The notes under the pieces were generated by a model. It had not been told where the DNA came from and ran no database searches. It saw only the letters and a program-made list of their open reading frames with translations. The position numbers and the translations under genes are program-made. A stretch of 45,589 nt of DNA from Lachnospiraceae bacterium (GTDB lineage Bacteria > Bacillota > Clostridia > Lachnospirales > Lachnospiraceae), in contig CAAGLJ010000143.1 of NCBI GenBank assembly GCA_900770785.1, forward strand, positions 1 to 45,589. The letters run 5' to 3'. Shown in pieces: positions 31,774-39,754 of the stretch. Position 1 is the first letter of the stretch. The number at the start of each line of letters is the position of its first letter.

Positions 31774-32655
31774 TTATTTTGGAAAATTAATATACCCTTG
31801 CAGCCAGATTATTCCCTTAAATCTTCTCCCTGCTTTTGGTTCTCCAAAAACATCTTTTTCATTAATACATACATCAAAAATCAATTCATTACAGTCAATC
31901 GTCATTACATAGACTTTTTCCCTGGTAAGGCTATTCTCCACCAGCTTACAGTTCTGGATTTCTCCCAATACTGAATATTGGTCACATTCTACTCCATAGG
32001 GCATAAAATAAGTATCCACAATACTGAATACATCTTCATAATGAATCTTCCTGGAAATAGATGTATAGGTATCCATATCATCCAGAGTAAGACTCTCTAT
32101 TGCTGCTTCATCTCCTTTTCTTGCAGCCTGCAGCAGTCTGTTGCGGCTAATGGATTTTTTCCTTATACTTTCCTTCTGATATTCATTTTTATTAATCGGC
32201 ATCATAATCATACCTTCATTTGACAATGCCGATAAACAAAGGCTGGTTCCTTTTATAGGGAGCTGATTACTATTCTTTATCCTTACATAATCAATCATAT
32301 TTTGTAAATAAAAAATAAGAGAGACTCCTACCCTTAAATCATCACAGACTCCGGCATAGGACTCCTTTGCCGCATGTCGCTCAATACTGATATCCTCAGA
32401 AGAGCTTATTGTTTCTGCCTTTAAATAAGGATAATAATAATCATAGGTAAAGTTGTTATTTTCATCCAGCTCTCCACAAATAGCCAGACCTAAGCCTGGG
32501 GCAAAATCTTTACAATATATGGCTAACATAGTATCCTCGCCATTAGTAGTTAAAGTTCTGGAACTGGCATCCAAAACACAGGCCCTGATTAATTCCTGAA
32601 TTGCCTTCCTTCTATTAAACTGACTGAATCCAACTGCACGCAAATATTTATGCAA
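31774..32655 (-). CDS. DUF3881-family protein of unknown function
   Basis: A 293-residue soluble protein resembling DUF3881, a family restricted to Lachnospiraceae-type Firmicutes. Its N-terminus HKYLRAVGFSQF is the recognisable signature. No catalytic motif, TM helix or signal peptide is seen; the middle (about 160-200) has a basic KESIRKKSISRNRLLQAARKG segment that could bind nucleic acid, and the C-terminal half is beta-rich. I choose a TTG start at 32655: AGAGGTG lies 8 bases upstream, and the product then starts MHKYLRAVGF; the in-frame GTG at 32664 is part of that ribosome site. It follows serS by 67 bases. Confidence 0.68.
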   Translation of the reverse strand: MHKYLRAVGFSQFNRRKAIQELIRACVLDASSRTLTTNGEDTMLAIYCKDFAPGLGLAICGELDENNNFTYDYYYPYLKAETISSSEDISIERHAAKESYAGVCDDLRVGVSLIFYLQNMIDYVRIKNSNQLPIKGTSLCLSALSNEGMIMMPINKNEYQKESIRKKSISRNRLLQAARKGDEAAIESLTLDDMDTYTSISRKIHYEDVFSIVDTYFMPYGVECDQYSVLGEIQNCKLVENSLTREKVYVMTIDCNELIFDVCINEKDVFGEPKAGRRFKGIIWLQGYINFPK

Positions 32656-32722
32656 AGACTTCACCTCTTTTCCTAGTATGTTATTTCGCTTATAAGTTTA
32701 TTTTTTAATAAAATTATAAATT

Positions 32723-34000
32723 TTATTTAAGCTCAGTCTGACCACCCATATATGGTCTTAATTTTTCCGGAATACGGACAGAGCCGTCTGCCTGAAGATT
32801 ATTTTCCAGAAAAGCAATCAGCATTCTGGGGGGTGCTACTACTGTATTGTTTAAGGTGTGTGCATAGTATTTTCCTTTTTCACCATTTACACGAATCTTC
32901 AGTCTTCTCGCCTGTGCATCTCCCAGATTTGAACAACTGCCCACCTCAAAGTACTTTTTCTGTCTGGGTGACCATGCCTCTACATCAAAAGATTTTACCT
33001 TTAAATCTGCCAAATCACCTGAACAGCACTCCAGAGTTCTTACCGGAATATCTAAAGAACGGAAAAGATCTACCGTATTCTGCCACAATTTATCAAACCA
33101 CATTGGTGAATCTTCCGGTTTACACACAACAATCATTTCCTGTTTTTCAAACTGATGAATTCGATAAACTCCTCTTTCCTCCAGTCCATGTGCACCTTTT
33201 TCTTTACGAAAACATGGTGAATAACTGGTCAGGGTATGTGGAAGCTGTTCCTCAGGAATAATAGTATCAATAAATTTACCTATCATAGAATGTTCGCTGG
33301 TGCCAATAAGATATAAATCTTCCCCTTCAATCTTATACATCATGGCATCCATTTCAGCAAAACTCATTACACCAGTCACTACATTGCTTCTAATCATAAA
33401 AGGAGGAACACAATAAGTAAATCCTCTTTCAACCATAAAATCTCTTGCATAAGAAATAACTGCGGAATGTAATCTGGCAATATCACCCATTAAATAATAA
33501 AATCCGTTACCAGCCACTTTTCTTGCTGAATCCAGATCAATTCCTGAGAACTTTTCCATAATTTCAGTATGATATGGAATTTCAAAATCAGGAACTACGG
33601 GTTCACCATATTTGGTTACTTCCACATTTTCTGAATCATCTTTTCCGATTGGTACAAAAGGATCAATAATATTTGGAATAGTCATCATAATTTTAGTAAT
33701 TTTTTCTTCCAGCTCTTTTTCCTTTTCTTCCAGTTCGGCCAGTCTTTTTGCTCCTGCTGCAACCTCTGCTTTTTTTGCTTCTGCCTCTTCTTTTTTTCCC
33801 TGGGCCATGAAAGCACCAATTTCTTTGGAAATCTTATTTCGATTAGCCCTTAAATTATCTGCTTCAGCCTGTACATCCCTGGCTTCCTTATCCAGTACAA
33901 TTACCTCATCAACCAAAGAAAGTTTACTATCCTGAAATTTTTTCCTAATATTTTCTTTTACTGTTTCAGGATTTTCTCTTAAAAATTTAATATCAATCAT
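32723..34000 (-). CDS. serS: Seryl-tRNA synthetase
   Basis: Charges tRNA-Ser (and tRNA-Sec where present) with serine. 425 residues. Residues about 1-110 form the long antiparallel coiled coil that reads the tRNA variable arm (EARDVQAEADNLRANRNKISKE ... KKAEVAAGAKRLAELEEKEKE). The class II core has motif 2 CFRKEKGAHGLEERGVYRIHQF and motif 3 NTVVAPPRMLIAFLEN. Start 34000 follows AGGAGG. Its upstream gap is only 33 bases, too short for a T-box, so expression comes from the upstream HD-GYP/par genes or is unregulated. Confidence 0.97.
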   Translation of the reverse strand: MIDIKFLRENPETVKENIRKKFQDSKLSLVDEVIVLDKEARDVQAEADNLRANRNKISKEIGAFMAQGKKEEAEAKKAEVAAGAKRLAELEEKEKELEEKITKIMMTIPNIIDPFVPIGKDDSENVEVTKYGEPVVPDFEIPYHTEIMEKFSGIDLDSARKVAGNGFYYLMGDIARLHSAVISYARDFMVERGFTYCVPPFMIRSNVVTGVMSFAEMDAMMYKIEGEDLYLIGTSEHSMIGKFIDTIIPEEQLPHTLTSYSPCFRKEKGAHGLEERGVYRIHQFEKQEMIVVCKPEDSPMWFDKLWQNTVDLFRSLDIPVRTLECCSGDLADLKVKSFDVEAWSPRQKKYFEVGSCSNLGDAQARRLKIRVNGEKGKYYAHTLNNTVVAPPRMLIAFLENNLQADGSVRIPEKLRPYMGGQTELK

Positions 34001-34033
34001 TTTTTCCTCCTGCTGCAAATACAGCTATTTCAT

Positions 34034-35083
34034 TTATTCTAATACAGAATCAATAAATACATTATTTACCATTAATAAATCAACAATTTTTTCTTTTTCC
34101 AGATTATTACCATTTTTATCTCTTGTAATCTGAATAATCGGTCTCTCAGGAAAATGCTTATTCTGCCGGATAACAATTCCAACTTCTTTTTCATTCGTAA
34201 TGATAACACTTCCCGTAGGATATACAGCAGTAAATTCCAAAAGAGCATTTACTACTACACTGTCAAAAAGAATATTTCTGCAGCTCTTTAAATATTCTAT
34301 TGCCTTGTAAATTTTCATGCGTTCGCATCCAATTCCACAAATCATTTCATCAAAAGAATCACATACATTTACAATTTTTGTTTCAATAGAAATTTCCGTC
34401 GCATGAAGAGGGTATCCTGATCCATTTATTCTTTCATGATGGCAAAGAATAATTTCCTTACTCTTTTTAGATAACCAGTTTTCATTTTTTAAAGCACTAT
34501 ATCCATATACCGGATGCTTTTTATATTCTACCATATCCTTAGGTGAAAGACTACTGACCTCCTGATCCTGATAATCAATCATTAAATAGCGAAGTCCCAT
34601 ATCATGTAGTAAACACCCTACACCAATATCATGTACACTATCTTTATCCAAGCCCAGCTTTAGAGCAACCAGAGTAGAAAGTACACAAATACTTATGGAA
34701 TGAGAAAAGATATCCGAGCTTCTTTCTTTTATATCATAGATATTCTCAATTACTTCCTCCTCTTCAAGAATATTACTGATAATATTATCTGCTGTATCGC
34801 TGATATCTTTTAAGCCTGCCCCATTATTATATGTATGGCGTTCAATTACTTCCCTTATTTTTGTTCTGCTTAATTCTTCGATATCCTTCTTTAAAATAGC
34901 TACTTGTTCTTCTGATACTTCATCTTTTATATAAACATAAGGAATATTTAGCTTCTTTAGCTTTTCAATATATTTCTTACTTAAAATTGTATTCTTATAA
35001 AGAAATACATTATAATCATCAGCCATTACATCTCTTGCCAGAACATCTTCTTCTTTTATTTCATTAATGGAACAAAGTCTCAT
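34034..35083 (-). CDS. HD-GYP domain phosphodiesterase
   Basis: A 349-residue probable cyclic-di-GMP (or related cyclic dinucleotide) phosphodiesterase. Residues 1-95 are a DUF3391-like N-terminal domain (LARDVMADDYNVFLYKNTILSKK). The HD-GYP core is intact: His128, HD at 160-161 in LLHDMGLRY, HP in EYKKHPVYGY, HH at 215-216 and GSGYP at 221-225, then DSFDEM. The usual HDIGK is HDMGL. The C-terminal about 70 residues are beta-rich. GGGGAGG precedes the ATG. It lies between DUF4446 and serS, the same strand as parAB, with no receiver domain of its own. Confidence 0.91.
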   Translation of the reverse strand: MRLCSINEIKEEDVLARDVMADDYNVFLYKNTILSKKYIEKLKKLNIPYVYIKDEVSEEQVAILKKDIEELSRTKIREVIERHTYNNGAGLKDISDTADNIISNILEEEEVIENIYDIKERSSDIFSHSISICVLSTLVALKLGLDKDSVHDIGVGCLLHDMGLRYLMIDYQDQEVSSLSPKDMVEYKKHPVYGYSALKNENWLSKKSKEIILCHHERINGSGYPLHATEISIETKIVNVCDSFDEMICGIGCERMKIYKAIEYLKSCRNILFDSVVVNALLEFTAVYPTGSVIITNEKEVGIVIRQNKHFPERPIIQITRDKNGNNLEKEKIVDLLMVNNVFIDSVLE

Positions 35084-35115
35084 ATTTACCTCCCCATTTA
35101 AAATGAAATTAATAT

Positions 35116-35628
35116 TCAGTTTGCCCTCATTGCCTGTGTAAGTGCAGTTTTTTCTTCACTGCTCAGTTCTATTTCACACATACCATTTTTTATTTCTTTA
35201 GTATAGGTATAGCATCCTTCTGTACTATGTACAGAATTAAGGATGAATCCATCATTTCTTTTATTTAATAAGGCAATACTGAAACTCAGCATTCCACCCA
35301 TTTGTTGAAATGCATCATACCTTACTATTCCCACCTTATTAAAGGTATATTCCAATTCTTTATTTATTCTACGTATATCTTTTTTATTATCTTCAGATAA
35401 GGTCTTAATATATTTATTATCTTCAAATAATTTTTCAATTTGATTTTCCAGACTCTTTGCATCCTTACCTGACATAAATTTTTTATATTTCTTTTTCAGT
35501 TTTGCTATCTGCACCATCTGTACAAATACAAGAATAAGAAGTAAAATACTGACAGCTGCCAACCCAATAAATACATAGCTATAGTCAAAACCTGTCAGAC
35601 CCATCTGATCCAGTAAATCTAAAGTCAT
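35116..35628 (-). CDS. DUF4446-family membrane protein
   Basis: A 170-residue protein, one TM helix at about 15-35, then a basic coiled coil (LKKKYKKFMSGKDAKSLENQ, about 40-95) and a conserved C-terminal domain with VGIVRYDAFQQMGGMLSFSIALLNKRNDGF. This is DUF4446, commonly found right after parB in clostridia; function unknown, a membrane link for the origin region is only a guess. ATG at 35628 has AAAGGA 8 bases upstream; the ATG at 35637 overlaps that site. 24 bases after parB. Confidence 0.85.
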   Translation of the reverse strand: MTLDLLDQMGLTGFDYSYVFIGLAAVSILLLILVFVQMVQIAKLKKKYKKFMSGKDAKSLENQIEKLFEDNKYIKTLSEDNKKDIRRINKELEYTFNKVGIVRYDAFQQMGGMLSFSIALLNKRNDGFILNSVHSTEGCYTYTKEIKNGMCEIELSSEEKTALTQAMRAN

Positions 35629-35652
35629 TAGTATCATCCTTTATATCAAATA

Positions 35653-36534
35653 TTATTTTGTAAGCATTTCCATTAATCGATCAAAATCATCATGTGAAAA
35701 AAATTCAATTTCAATTTTTCCTGAACCATTTCCTTTGCCTACTACAGATACTTTTGTAGCAAGTGCCTGCTTTAATACCTCTTCTTTTTCCTGATAAATT
35801 ATTTCCAAAGACTTATTTTCTTTTTTCTTTGGTTTTTCCGGCTTATTTAAATTCTTAATATATTTTTCGACTTCACGAACGCTCATTTTTTCATCAAAAA
35901 TCTTTTGTGCCAGATTATATTGTTCTTCAGGATTCTCAATAGAAATAATTGCTCTTGCGTGTCCTGTAGAAATCATATCACTAATAATCATCTGTTGAAC
36001 TTCATCACATAACTTTAATAATCTCATGGAATTAGTTACGGCAGTACGGCTTTTAGAAACTCTTTCAGCTATCTCATCCTGTTTTAAATTAAACTCAGTC
36101 ATCAGTCTTTTATATGCCTGAGCTTCTTCAATTGCATTTAAATCTTCACGCTGAATATTTTCTATTAAAGATATTTCTACAATTTCCTGTTCACTGTATT
36201 TACGTATAATTACGGGAACTTCTTTTAAACCAGCTAGCTTTGCAGCTCTCCATCTTCTCTCCCCTGCAATAATTTCATAGTAAGTATCTCTATCCTGAAC
36301 AAGAATAGGCTGAAGTAAACCAAATTGTTTAATTGATTCGGATAACTCTAAAAGAGCATCTTCATCAAAATGTTTTCTGGGTTGCTCCCTATTTGGCTCT
36401 ACCTTATTAATATCTACAAAACTATCCGGTTTTTCTACCGTAGTTTCTTTTTCCTTTTTTTCTTTTGTTTTCGGCTGAGCAGCTGCACTGGGAATAAGTG
36501 CATCCAATCCTTTTCCTAATCCTCTTGCCGCCAT
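35653..36534 (-). CDS. parB: Chromosome partitioning protein ParB/Spo0J
   Basis: A 293-residue parS-binding CTPase clamp. N-terminal ARGLGKGLDALIPS (ParA-stimulating motif), ParB/Srx CTP-binding motifs (EPNREQPRKHF, LLQPILVQ, EIIAGERRWRAAKLAG, ENIQREDLNAIEEA), HTH at about 150-180 (KQDEIAERVSKSRTAVTNSMRLL) and a C-terminal dimer domain. The ribosome site AAAGGAG lies inside the last parA codons, 2-base gap, so the two are coupled. Two perfect parS sites lie upstream of parA. Confidence 0.96.
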   Translation of the reverse strand: MAARGLGKGLDALIPSAAAQPKTKEKKEKETTVEKPDSFVDINKVEPNREQPRKHFDEDALLELSESIKQFGLLQPILVQDRDTYYEIIAGERRWRAAKLAGLKEVPVIIRKYSEQEIVEISLIENIQREDLNAIEEAQAYKRLMTEFNLKQDEIAERVSKSRTAVTNSMRLLKLCDEVQQMIISDMISTGHARAIISIENPEEQYNLAQKIFDEKMSVREVEKYIKNLNKPEKPKKKENKSLEIIYQEKEEVLKQALATKVSVVGKGNGSGKIEIEFFSHDDFDRLMEMLTK

Positions 36535-36536
36535 AG

Positions 36537-37304
36537 TTATTCTCCTTTTCTATTAATAACTTCATCCGCAAGTTGTCTGTATGCTTCTGCCCCGGCTGAC
36601 CTTGAATCATATTTTGTAATTGGCATACCATAACTTGGTGCTTCTGCTAATCTAATATTTCTTGGAATCAACGTGTTATAAATATTTTGTTCAAGATGGC
36701 TTTTTACATTTTCCACCACTTGCATAGAAAGATTCGTTCTGGAATCATACATAGTAAATACTACACCCTCCATCTCAAGGGATGGATTTAATCTTTCTTT
36801 TACCAGATTAACTGTATGAATCAACTGGCTCAACCCCTCCAAAGCATAATATTCACATTGAATAGGAACCAATACACTTCCTGCTGTTGTCATTGCATTT
36901 ACTGTCAACATACTTAAAGAAGGTGGACAATCAATCAAAATATAATCATATTGTTCCTTAATCCAATCCACTTCATTTTTAAGAATAAATTCTTTTTTAT
37001 CTACACCAATCAATTCAATCTCTGCTGCTGCAAGATTTACATTAGAAGGAAGAACAGATACATTAGGTATAACATCTTTTATGATACAGTCCATTATTGA
37101 ACATTCTCCTAATATCAATTCATATACCGTATTTTCCAAATCATTTTTATCAATACCAAAGCCGCTGGTCGTATTTCCCTGAGGGTCTATATCTATCACC
37201 AAGACCTTCTTTTCTTTTTCTGCTAAAGCAGCAGTAAGATTAATGGCCGTAGTAGTTTTTCCTACTCCACCTTTTTGATTTGCTATTGCAATTACTCTAC
37301 CCAT
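36537..37304 (-). CDS. parA: Chromosome partitioning ATPase ParA/Soj
   Basis: A 255-residue deviant-Walker ATPase. NQKGGVGKTTTAINL at residues about 9-23 has both signature lysines; Walker A' VLVIDIDPQGN and Walker B-like ILIDCPPSLSMLT follow. The short form without N-terminal HTH matches chromosomal Soj, which also controls DnaA and sporulation entry in relatives. The ATG is preceded by AGAAAGGAAC-type sequence far upstream and a weak local site. The upstream gap carries parS. Confidence 0.96.
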   Translation of the reverse strand: MGRVIAIANQKGGVGKTTTAINLTAALAEKEKKVLVIDIDPQGNTTSGFGIDKNDLENTVYELILGECSIMDCIIKDVIPNVSVLPSNVNLAAAEIELIGVDKKEFILKNEVDWIKEQYDYILIDCPPSLSMLTVNAMTTAGSVLVPIQCEYYALEGLSQLIHTVNLVKERLNPSLEMEGVVFTMYDSRTNLSMQVVENVKSHLEQNIYNTLIPRNIRLAEAPSYGMPITKYDSRSAGAEAYRQLADEVINRKGE

Positions 37305-37479
37305 AATTTTCTTAACTTCTGTAAAAGTTCCTTTCTTTATTCTTGATGCAGATAATTTTCAATTTTTCAAAGCAACATCTTGTTATATTCTATCATAATT
37401 CCTTTTTTTATTCTATAATGTTTCTCAATAAAAGTTTATACTGTTTTCTTTTTTATATTGTGTAAATATACTTTTTCAA

Positions 37480-37510
37480 TGTTTCACATTTTATTTTTTA
37501 TGTGTTTCAC
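37480..37510. promoter_or_regulatory. Two parS half-sites
   Basis: TGTTTCAC occurs at 37480-37487 and 37503-37510, each followed by AT-rich DNA rather than the inverted GTGAAACA. They share orientation and lie just before the full sites, so they may be decayed parS copies or weak ParB contacts. Confidence 0.5.
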
Positions 37511-37539
37511 ATATTTTATTACAATATATTGGGTTATAT

Positions 37540-37555
37540 TGTTTCACGTGAAACA
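37540..37555. promoter_or_regulatory. parS: parS centromere site 1
   Basis: TGTTTCACGTGAAACA, a perfect 16-bp palindrome identical to the consensus bound by ParB/Spo0J as the loading site for the CTP clamp. It is 235 bases upstream of parA. Confidence 0.96.
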
Positions 37556-37585
37556 TTATCTTGTACTATTTTTTAAATTAAAAAG

Positions 37586-37601
37586 TGTTTCACGTGAAAC
37601 A
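37586..37601. promoter_or_regulatory. parS: parS centromere site 2
   Basis: A second perfect TGTTTCACGTGAAACA, 46 bases from the first centre to centre, so the two sites face a similar side of the helix only approximately (about 4.4 turns). Confidence 0.96.
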
Positions 37602-37630
37602 TTATAAATTTCAAAAAAATTCAATAATAA

Positions 37631-37675
37631 AAAATAAGAGAAAAAAACTGTTTGATCAGATTTTTCTCTTATTTT
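37631..37675. terminator. 15-bp hairpin terminator shielding parS/parA
   Basis: AAAATAAGAGAAAAA (37631-37645) pairs perfectly with TTTTTCTCTTATTTT (37661-37675). On the minus strand it is followed by TTATTATTGAATTTTTTT, a good U-rich tail. No gene ends into it from the left, so its use must be to stop leftward transcription before parS. Confidence 0.75.
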
Positions 37676-37791
37676 GTATATTTACATTACCATAAAATAA
37701 AGTTTTTTTCAAGACTTGCAATAAATCCATTAATTAAATATAATTATTCAACTCGTATAACATTAGCATTTCTTATTTTTAAGGAGACTTT

Positions 37792-38259
37792 ATGTATAAT
37801 AATTTTATACTGTTTTTATCAGAAGAAAATCAAATAGATTTAATTAAAAAAACAAATGAATACACTCATCAATTTGGATTATCTCTAAGTGATCATGATA
37901 TTAAAGAATTAATGATTAAACATAAAGAATGTTTATTGGAGCATCAAAGAATAGAATTTGGAAAAAATATTTTAGAAAAACTCATATTTGCATTTTGTGA
38001 TTCAGACTTTATTTACCAGGAAAATTATATAGAAACACTAATAAGATTACAAAATATTTTCTATCTATATAAAAATGAATCTATGGATGAGTTAACAGAT
38101 GAGGAATTAATAAATATAATGAGAAATGCTTTTAATGGGGAATGCCAGGGTTCGCTTGAATATCTGGAAGAGACATACTTAGAGCAATTTGCCAGATATA
38201 TTCGAGCTAATACCCATAAGTTTATTGGGAGGTATACAAAAACTAATGAAGAAATCTGA
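37792..38259 (+). CDS. DUF6323-like protein of unknown function
   Basis: A 155-residue acidic soluble protein; from memory it resembles DUF6323, seen in Lachnospiraceae next to DUF6179. No TM, signal peptide or catalytic motif. It is mostly helical; the best-looking conserved segments are KHKECLLEHQRIEFGKNILEKLI-like (His/Glu-rich, about 43-65), FCDSDFIYQENYIETLIRLQ and FNGECQGSLEYLEE. The ATG at 37792 has AAGGAG 5 bases upstream. It lies on the plus strand, against replication and against the surrounding origin operons, and overlaps the next gene by 14 bases. Base composition is extremely AT-rich like the flanking gap. Confidence 0.75.
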   Translation: MYNNFILFLSEENQIDLIKKTNEYTHQFGLSLSDHDIKELMIKHKECLLEHQRIEFGKNILEKLIFAFCDSDFIYQENYIETLIRLQNIFYLYKNESMDELTDEELINIMRNAFNGECQGSLEYLEETYLEQFARYIRANTHKFIGRYTKTNEEI

Positions 38260-38890
38260 TGTTACAAATATATATACAATGGAAGAACTTATCGTTATTG
38301 TAGGAAAATTAGCAGAACAATATACATCAGGAGAAAGTACTTCCATAACCTATGAAAGAGCAAGACAATTTATGGAGGCTGTAATCTACTGTATTTCTCA
38401 TATTAAAACTAAAAATAATTCATTAATCAATTCTATTGTTTTGCCTGCCGAGGAAGCATATCAAATCGGATATAATTCTGTAATAGAAAAAGTAAAAGAA
38501 ACGCAGAAAAAATATGAAAAACTAATGAAATTTTTTGATCATTATGGAAATCAAAATTATAAGGATACTATAGAAAAAGCATTACCTGGATTTTTCTTAT
38601 ACTATGATGCCAGATTTTCACCAATGGATAATATTATTACAATGGATTACCCTGTATTTGGACTTGATATGAATCTTGAAGGAATAGATATAATACGACA
38701 GTATATAGATAGTATTTGGTCAGAACAATGTTATTTAATGAAATTTCCAAAAAATTATATAATCAGTGAATTACGTTCCTTTCATCCAAAATATGAAAAA
38801 GAATATTTTAATATAAAAGAAATAATAGAATTATCAATAAAGAAAAAGGACGAATATTTCGTCCCTTATCCTAAAAACCTTAACTCATAA
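38246..38890 (+). CDS. DUF6179-like protein of unknown function
   Basis: A 214-residue soluble protein resembling DUF6179, the usual partner of DUF6323. It is helical at the start (TMEELIVIVGKLAEQYTSGES), then has FLYYDARFSPMDNIITMDYPVFG, a segment with closely spaced Asp and Tyr residues. No named active site can be claimed. ATG at 38246 is preceded by GGGAGG (38227-38232, 13 bases away) within the upstream gene; a longer frame start at 38189 lacks a ribosome site. Overlap of 14 bases with the DUF6323 gene implies coupled translation and joint function. Its 3' end contains the terminator hairpin of the converging rsmG operon. Confidence 0.75.
   Translation: MKKSDVTNIYTMEELIVIVGKLAEQYTSGESTSITYERARQFMEAVIYCISHIKTKNNSLINSIVLPAEEAYQIGYNSVIEKVKETQKKYEKLMKFFDHYGNQNYKDTIEKALPGFFLYYDARFSPMDNIITMDYPVFGLDMNLEGIDIIRQYIDSIWSEQCYLMKFPKNYIISELRSFHPKYEKEYFNIKEIIELSIKKKDEYFVPYPKNLNS
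38837..38864 (-). terminator. Terminator of the rsmG operon inside the DUF6179 coding end
   Basis: Minus-strand hairpin GGACGAA-ATA-TTCGTCC (38848-38864) followed by TTTTTCTTTATT. It acts on the transcript coming through rsmG (stop at 38916) and is built from DUF6179 codons for about KDEYFV. The plus strand has no T tract here. Confidence 0.8.
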
Positions 38891-38915
38891 AATATTCTCA
38901 TTACTGATTTTTAAT

Positions 38916-39635
38916 TCAGCAAATGGGCTTTTTACTGGCAGTACCCGATTTTCTCGGATACTGCTTTGGAGTTTTCTGTACCTTTTTTATAATAACCAGA
39001 TTTCGATATATATTTCCTTCATTCAAAGAAAAATCTATCTGATTTATAATCTTTCCTCCTAAAATAAAAATTGCTTTTTTTGCCTCTTTCAATTCCTCTG
39101 ATAATTTTTCTGATTTATAGGAAATAAAACTTCCATCGAGTTTTACAAAGGGCAGACAATATTCAGATAAAATAGATAAATTAGCTACTGCTCTGGACAC
39201 ACATAAATCATATGACTCACGCAGCTTATCCGGCTTTGCAAAATCTTCTGCTCTTCCATGAATAGTATTAATCCCTGTAAGGCCAAGTTTATCAATAACC
39301 TCATCTAAAAAATTAATACGCTTCTGTAAAGAGTCCAATAAGGTTACTTGTAGATGAGGAAAAGCAATCTTTAAGGGGAGTCCAGGAAAACCGGCACCAG
39401 TTCCTATATCAATCAAAGAAAAATCTCCGTCTAAATTTATTGCCTTTACCAAAGTAAGACTATCTACAAAATGTTTTATGACAACCTCTTCAAACTCAGT
39501 AATACCAGTAAGGTTCATAAAAGAATTCCATTCAACCAGTAAATCATAATAAATTAAAAATTGGTTAATTTGTTCCTCTGATAAACTGATTTCTATTTTA
39601 TTTATTTCCTCAAAAAGAAATTTTCTTTTTTCCAT
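38916..39635 (-). CDS. rsmG: 16S rRNA (guanine527-N7)-methyltransferase
   Basis: Adds the m7G527 mark to 16S rRNA with SAM. 239 residues, with NLTGITEFEEVVIKHFVDSL, SAM motif DIGTGAGFPGLPLKIAFP, VTLLDSLQKRINFLDEV and late SRAVANLSILSEYCLPFVK, all standard for RsmG/GidB. It follows mnmG by 119 bases and is the last gene of the minus-strand block before the plus-strand DUF pair. An AAGGG site precedes the ATG. Confidence 0.95.
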   Translation of the reverse strand: MEKRKFLFEEINKIEISLSEEQINQFLIYYDLLVEWNSFMNLTGITEFEEVVIKHFVDSLTLVKAINLDGDFSLIDIGTGAGFPGLPLKIAFPHLQVTLLDSLQKRINFLDEVIDKLGLTGINTIHGRAEDFAKPDKLRESYDLCVSRAVANLSILSEYCLPFVKLDGSFISYKSEKLSEELKEAKKAIFILGGKIINQIDFSLNEGNIYRNLVIIKKVQKTPKQYPRKSGTASKKPIC

Positions 39636-39683
39636 GAGTAGAATACCCTTATAATATATTATTTAATAATGTAACCATTCTTC

Positions 39684-39751
39684 AGTGTAAGATTTAGAAC
39701 TTCTCTGTAAAATACCATCTGGAACGATGAACCAGAAGTTCTTCTCACACT
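39684..39751. repeat. Imperfect inverted repeat between mnmG and rsmG
   Basis: AGTGT (39684-39688) and AGAACTTCT (39696-39704) pair with AGAAGTTCT (39734-39742) and ACACT (39747-39751), with an inner TCTGG/CCAGA. It begins 3 bases after the mnmG stop and has no U tract, so it looks like a structured spacer or processing/attenuation site rather than a plain terminator. Confidence 0.55.
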
Positions 39752-39754
39752 ATC

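Larger units (their letters stand above)
37305..37791. other. AT-rich centromere-like intergenic region (487 bp)
   Basis: Gap between divergent parA and the DUF6323 gene. It holds two perfect parS sites (37540-37555, 37586-37601), two TGTTTCAC half-sites (37480-37487, 37503-37510), a one-mismatch half-site (37419-37426), a minus-strand TGATAGAAT extended -10 (37391-37399 region) for parA, and a 15-bp terminator hairpin (37631-37675). I see no small gene in it. Confidence 0.8.

Noticed and set aside
34001..34033. T-box riboswitch for serS
   Set aside because: The gap is 33 bases, far too short for a T-box leader, and no specifier hairpin is seen.
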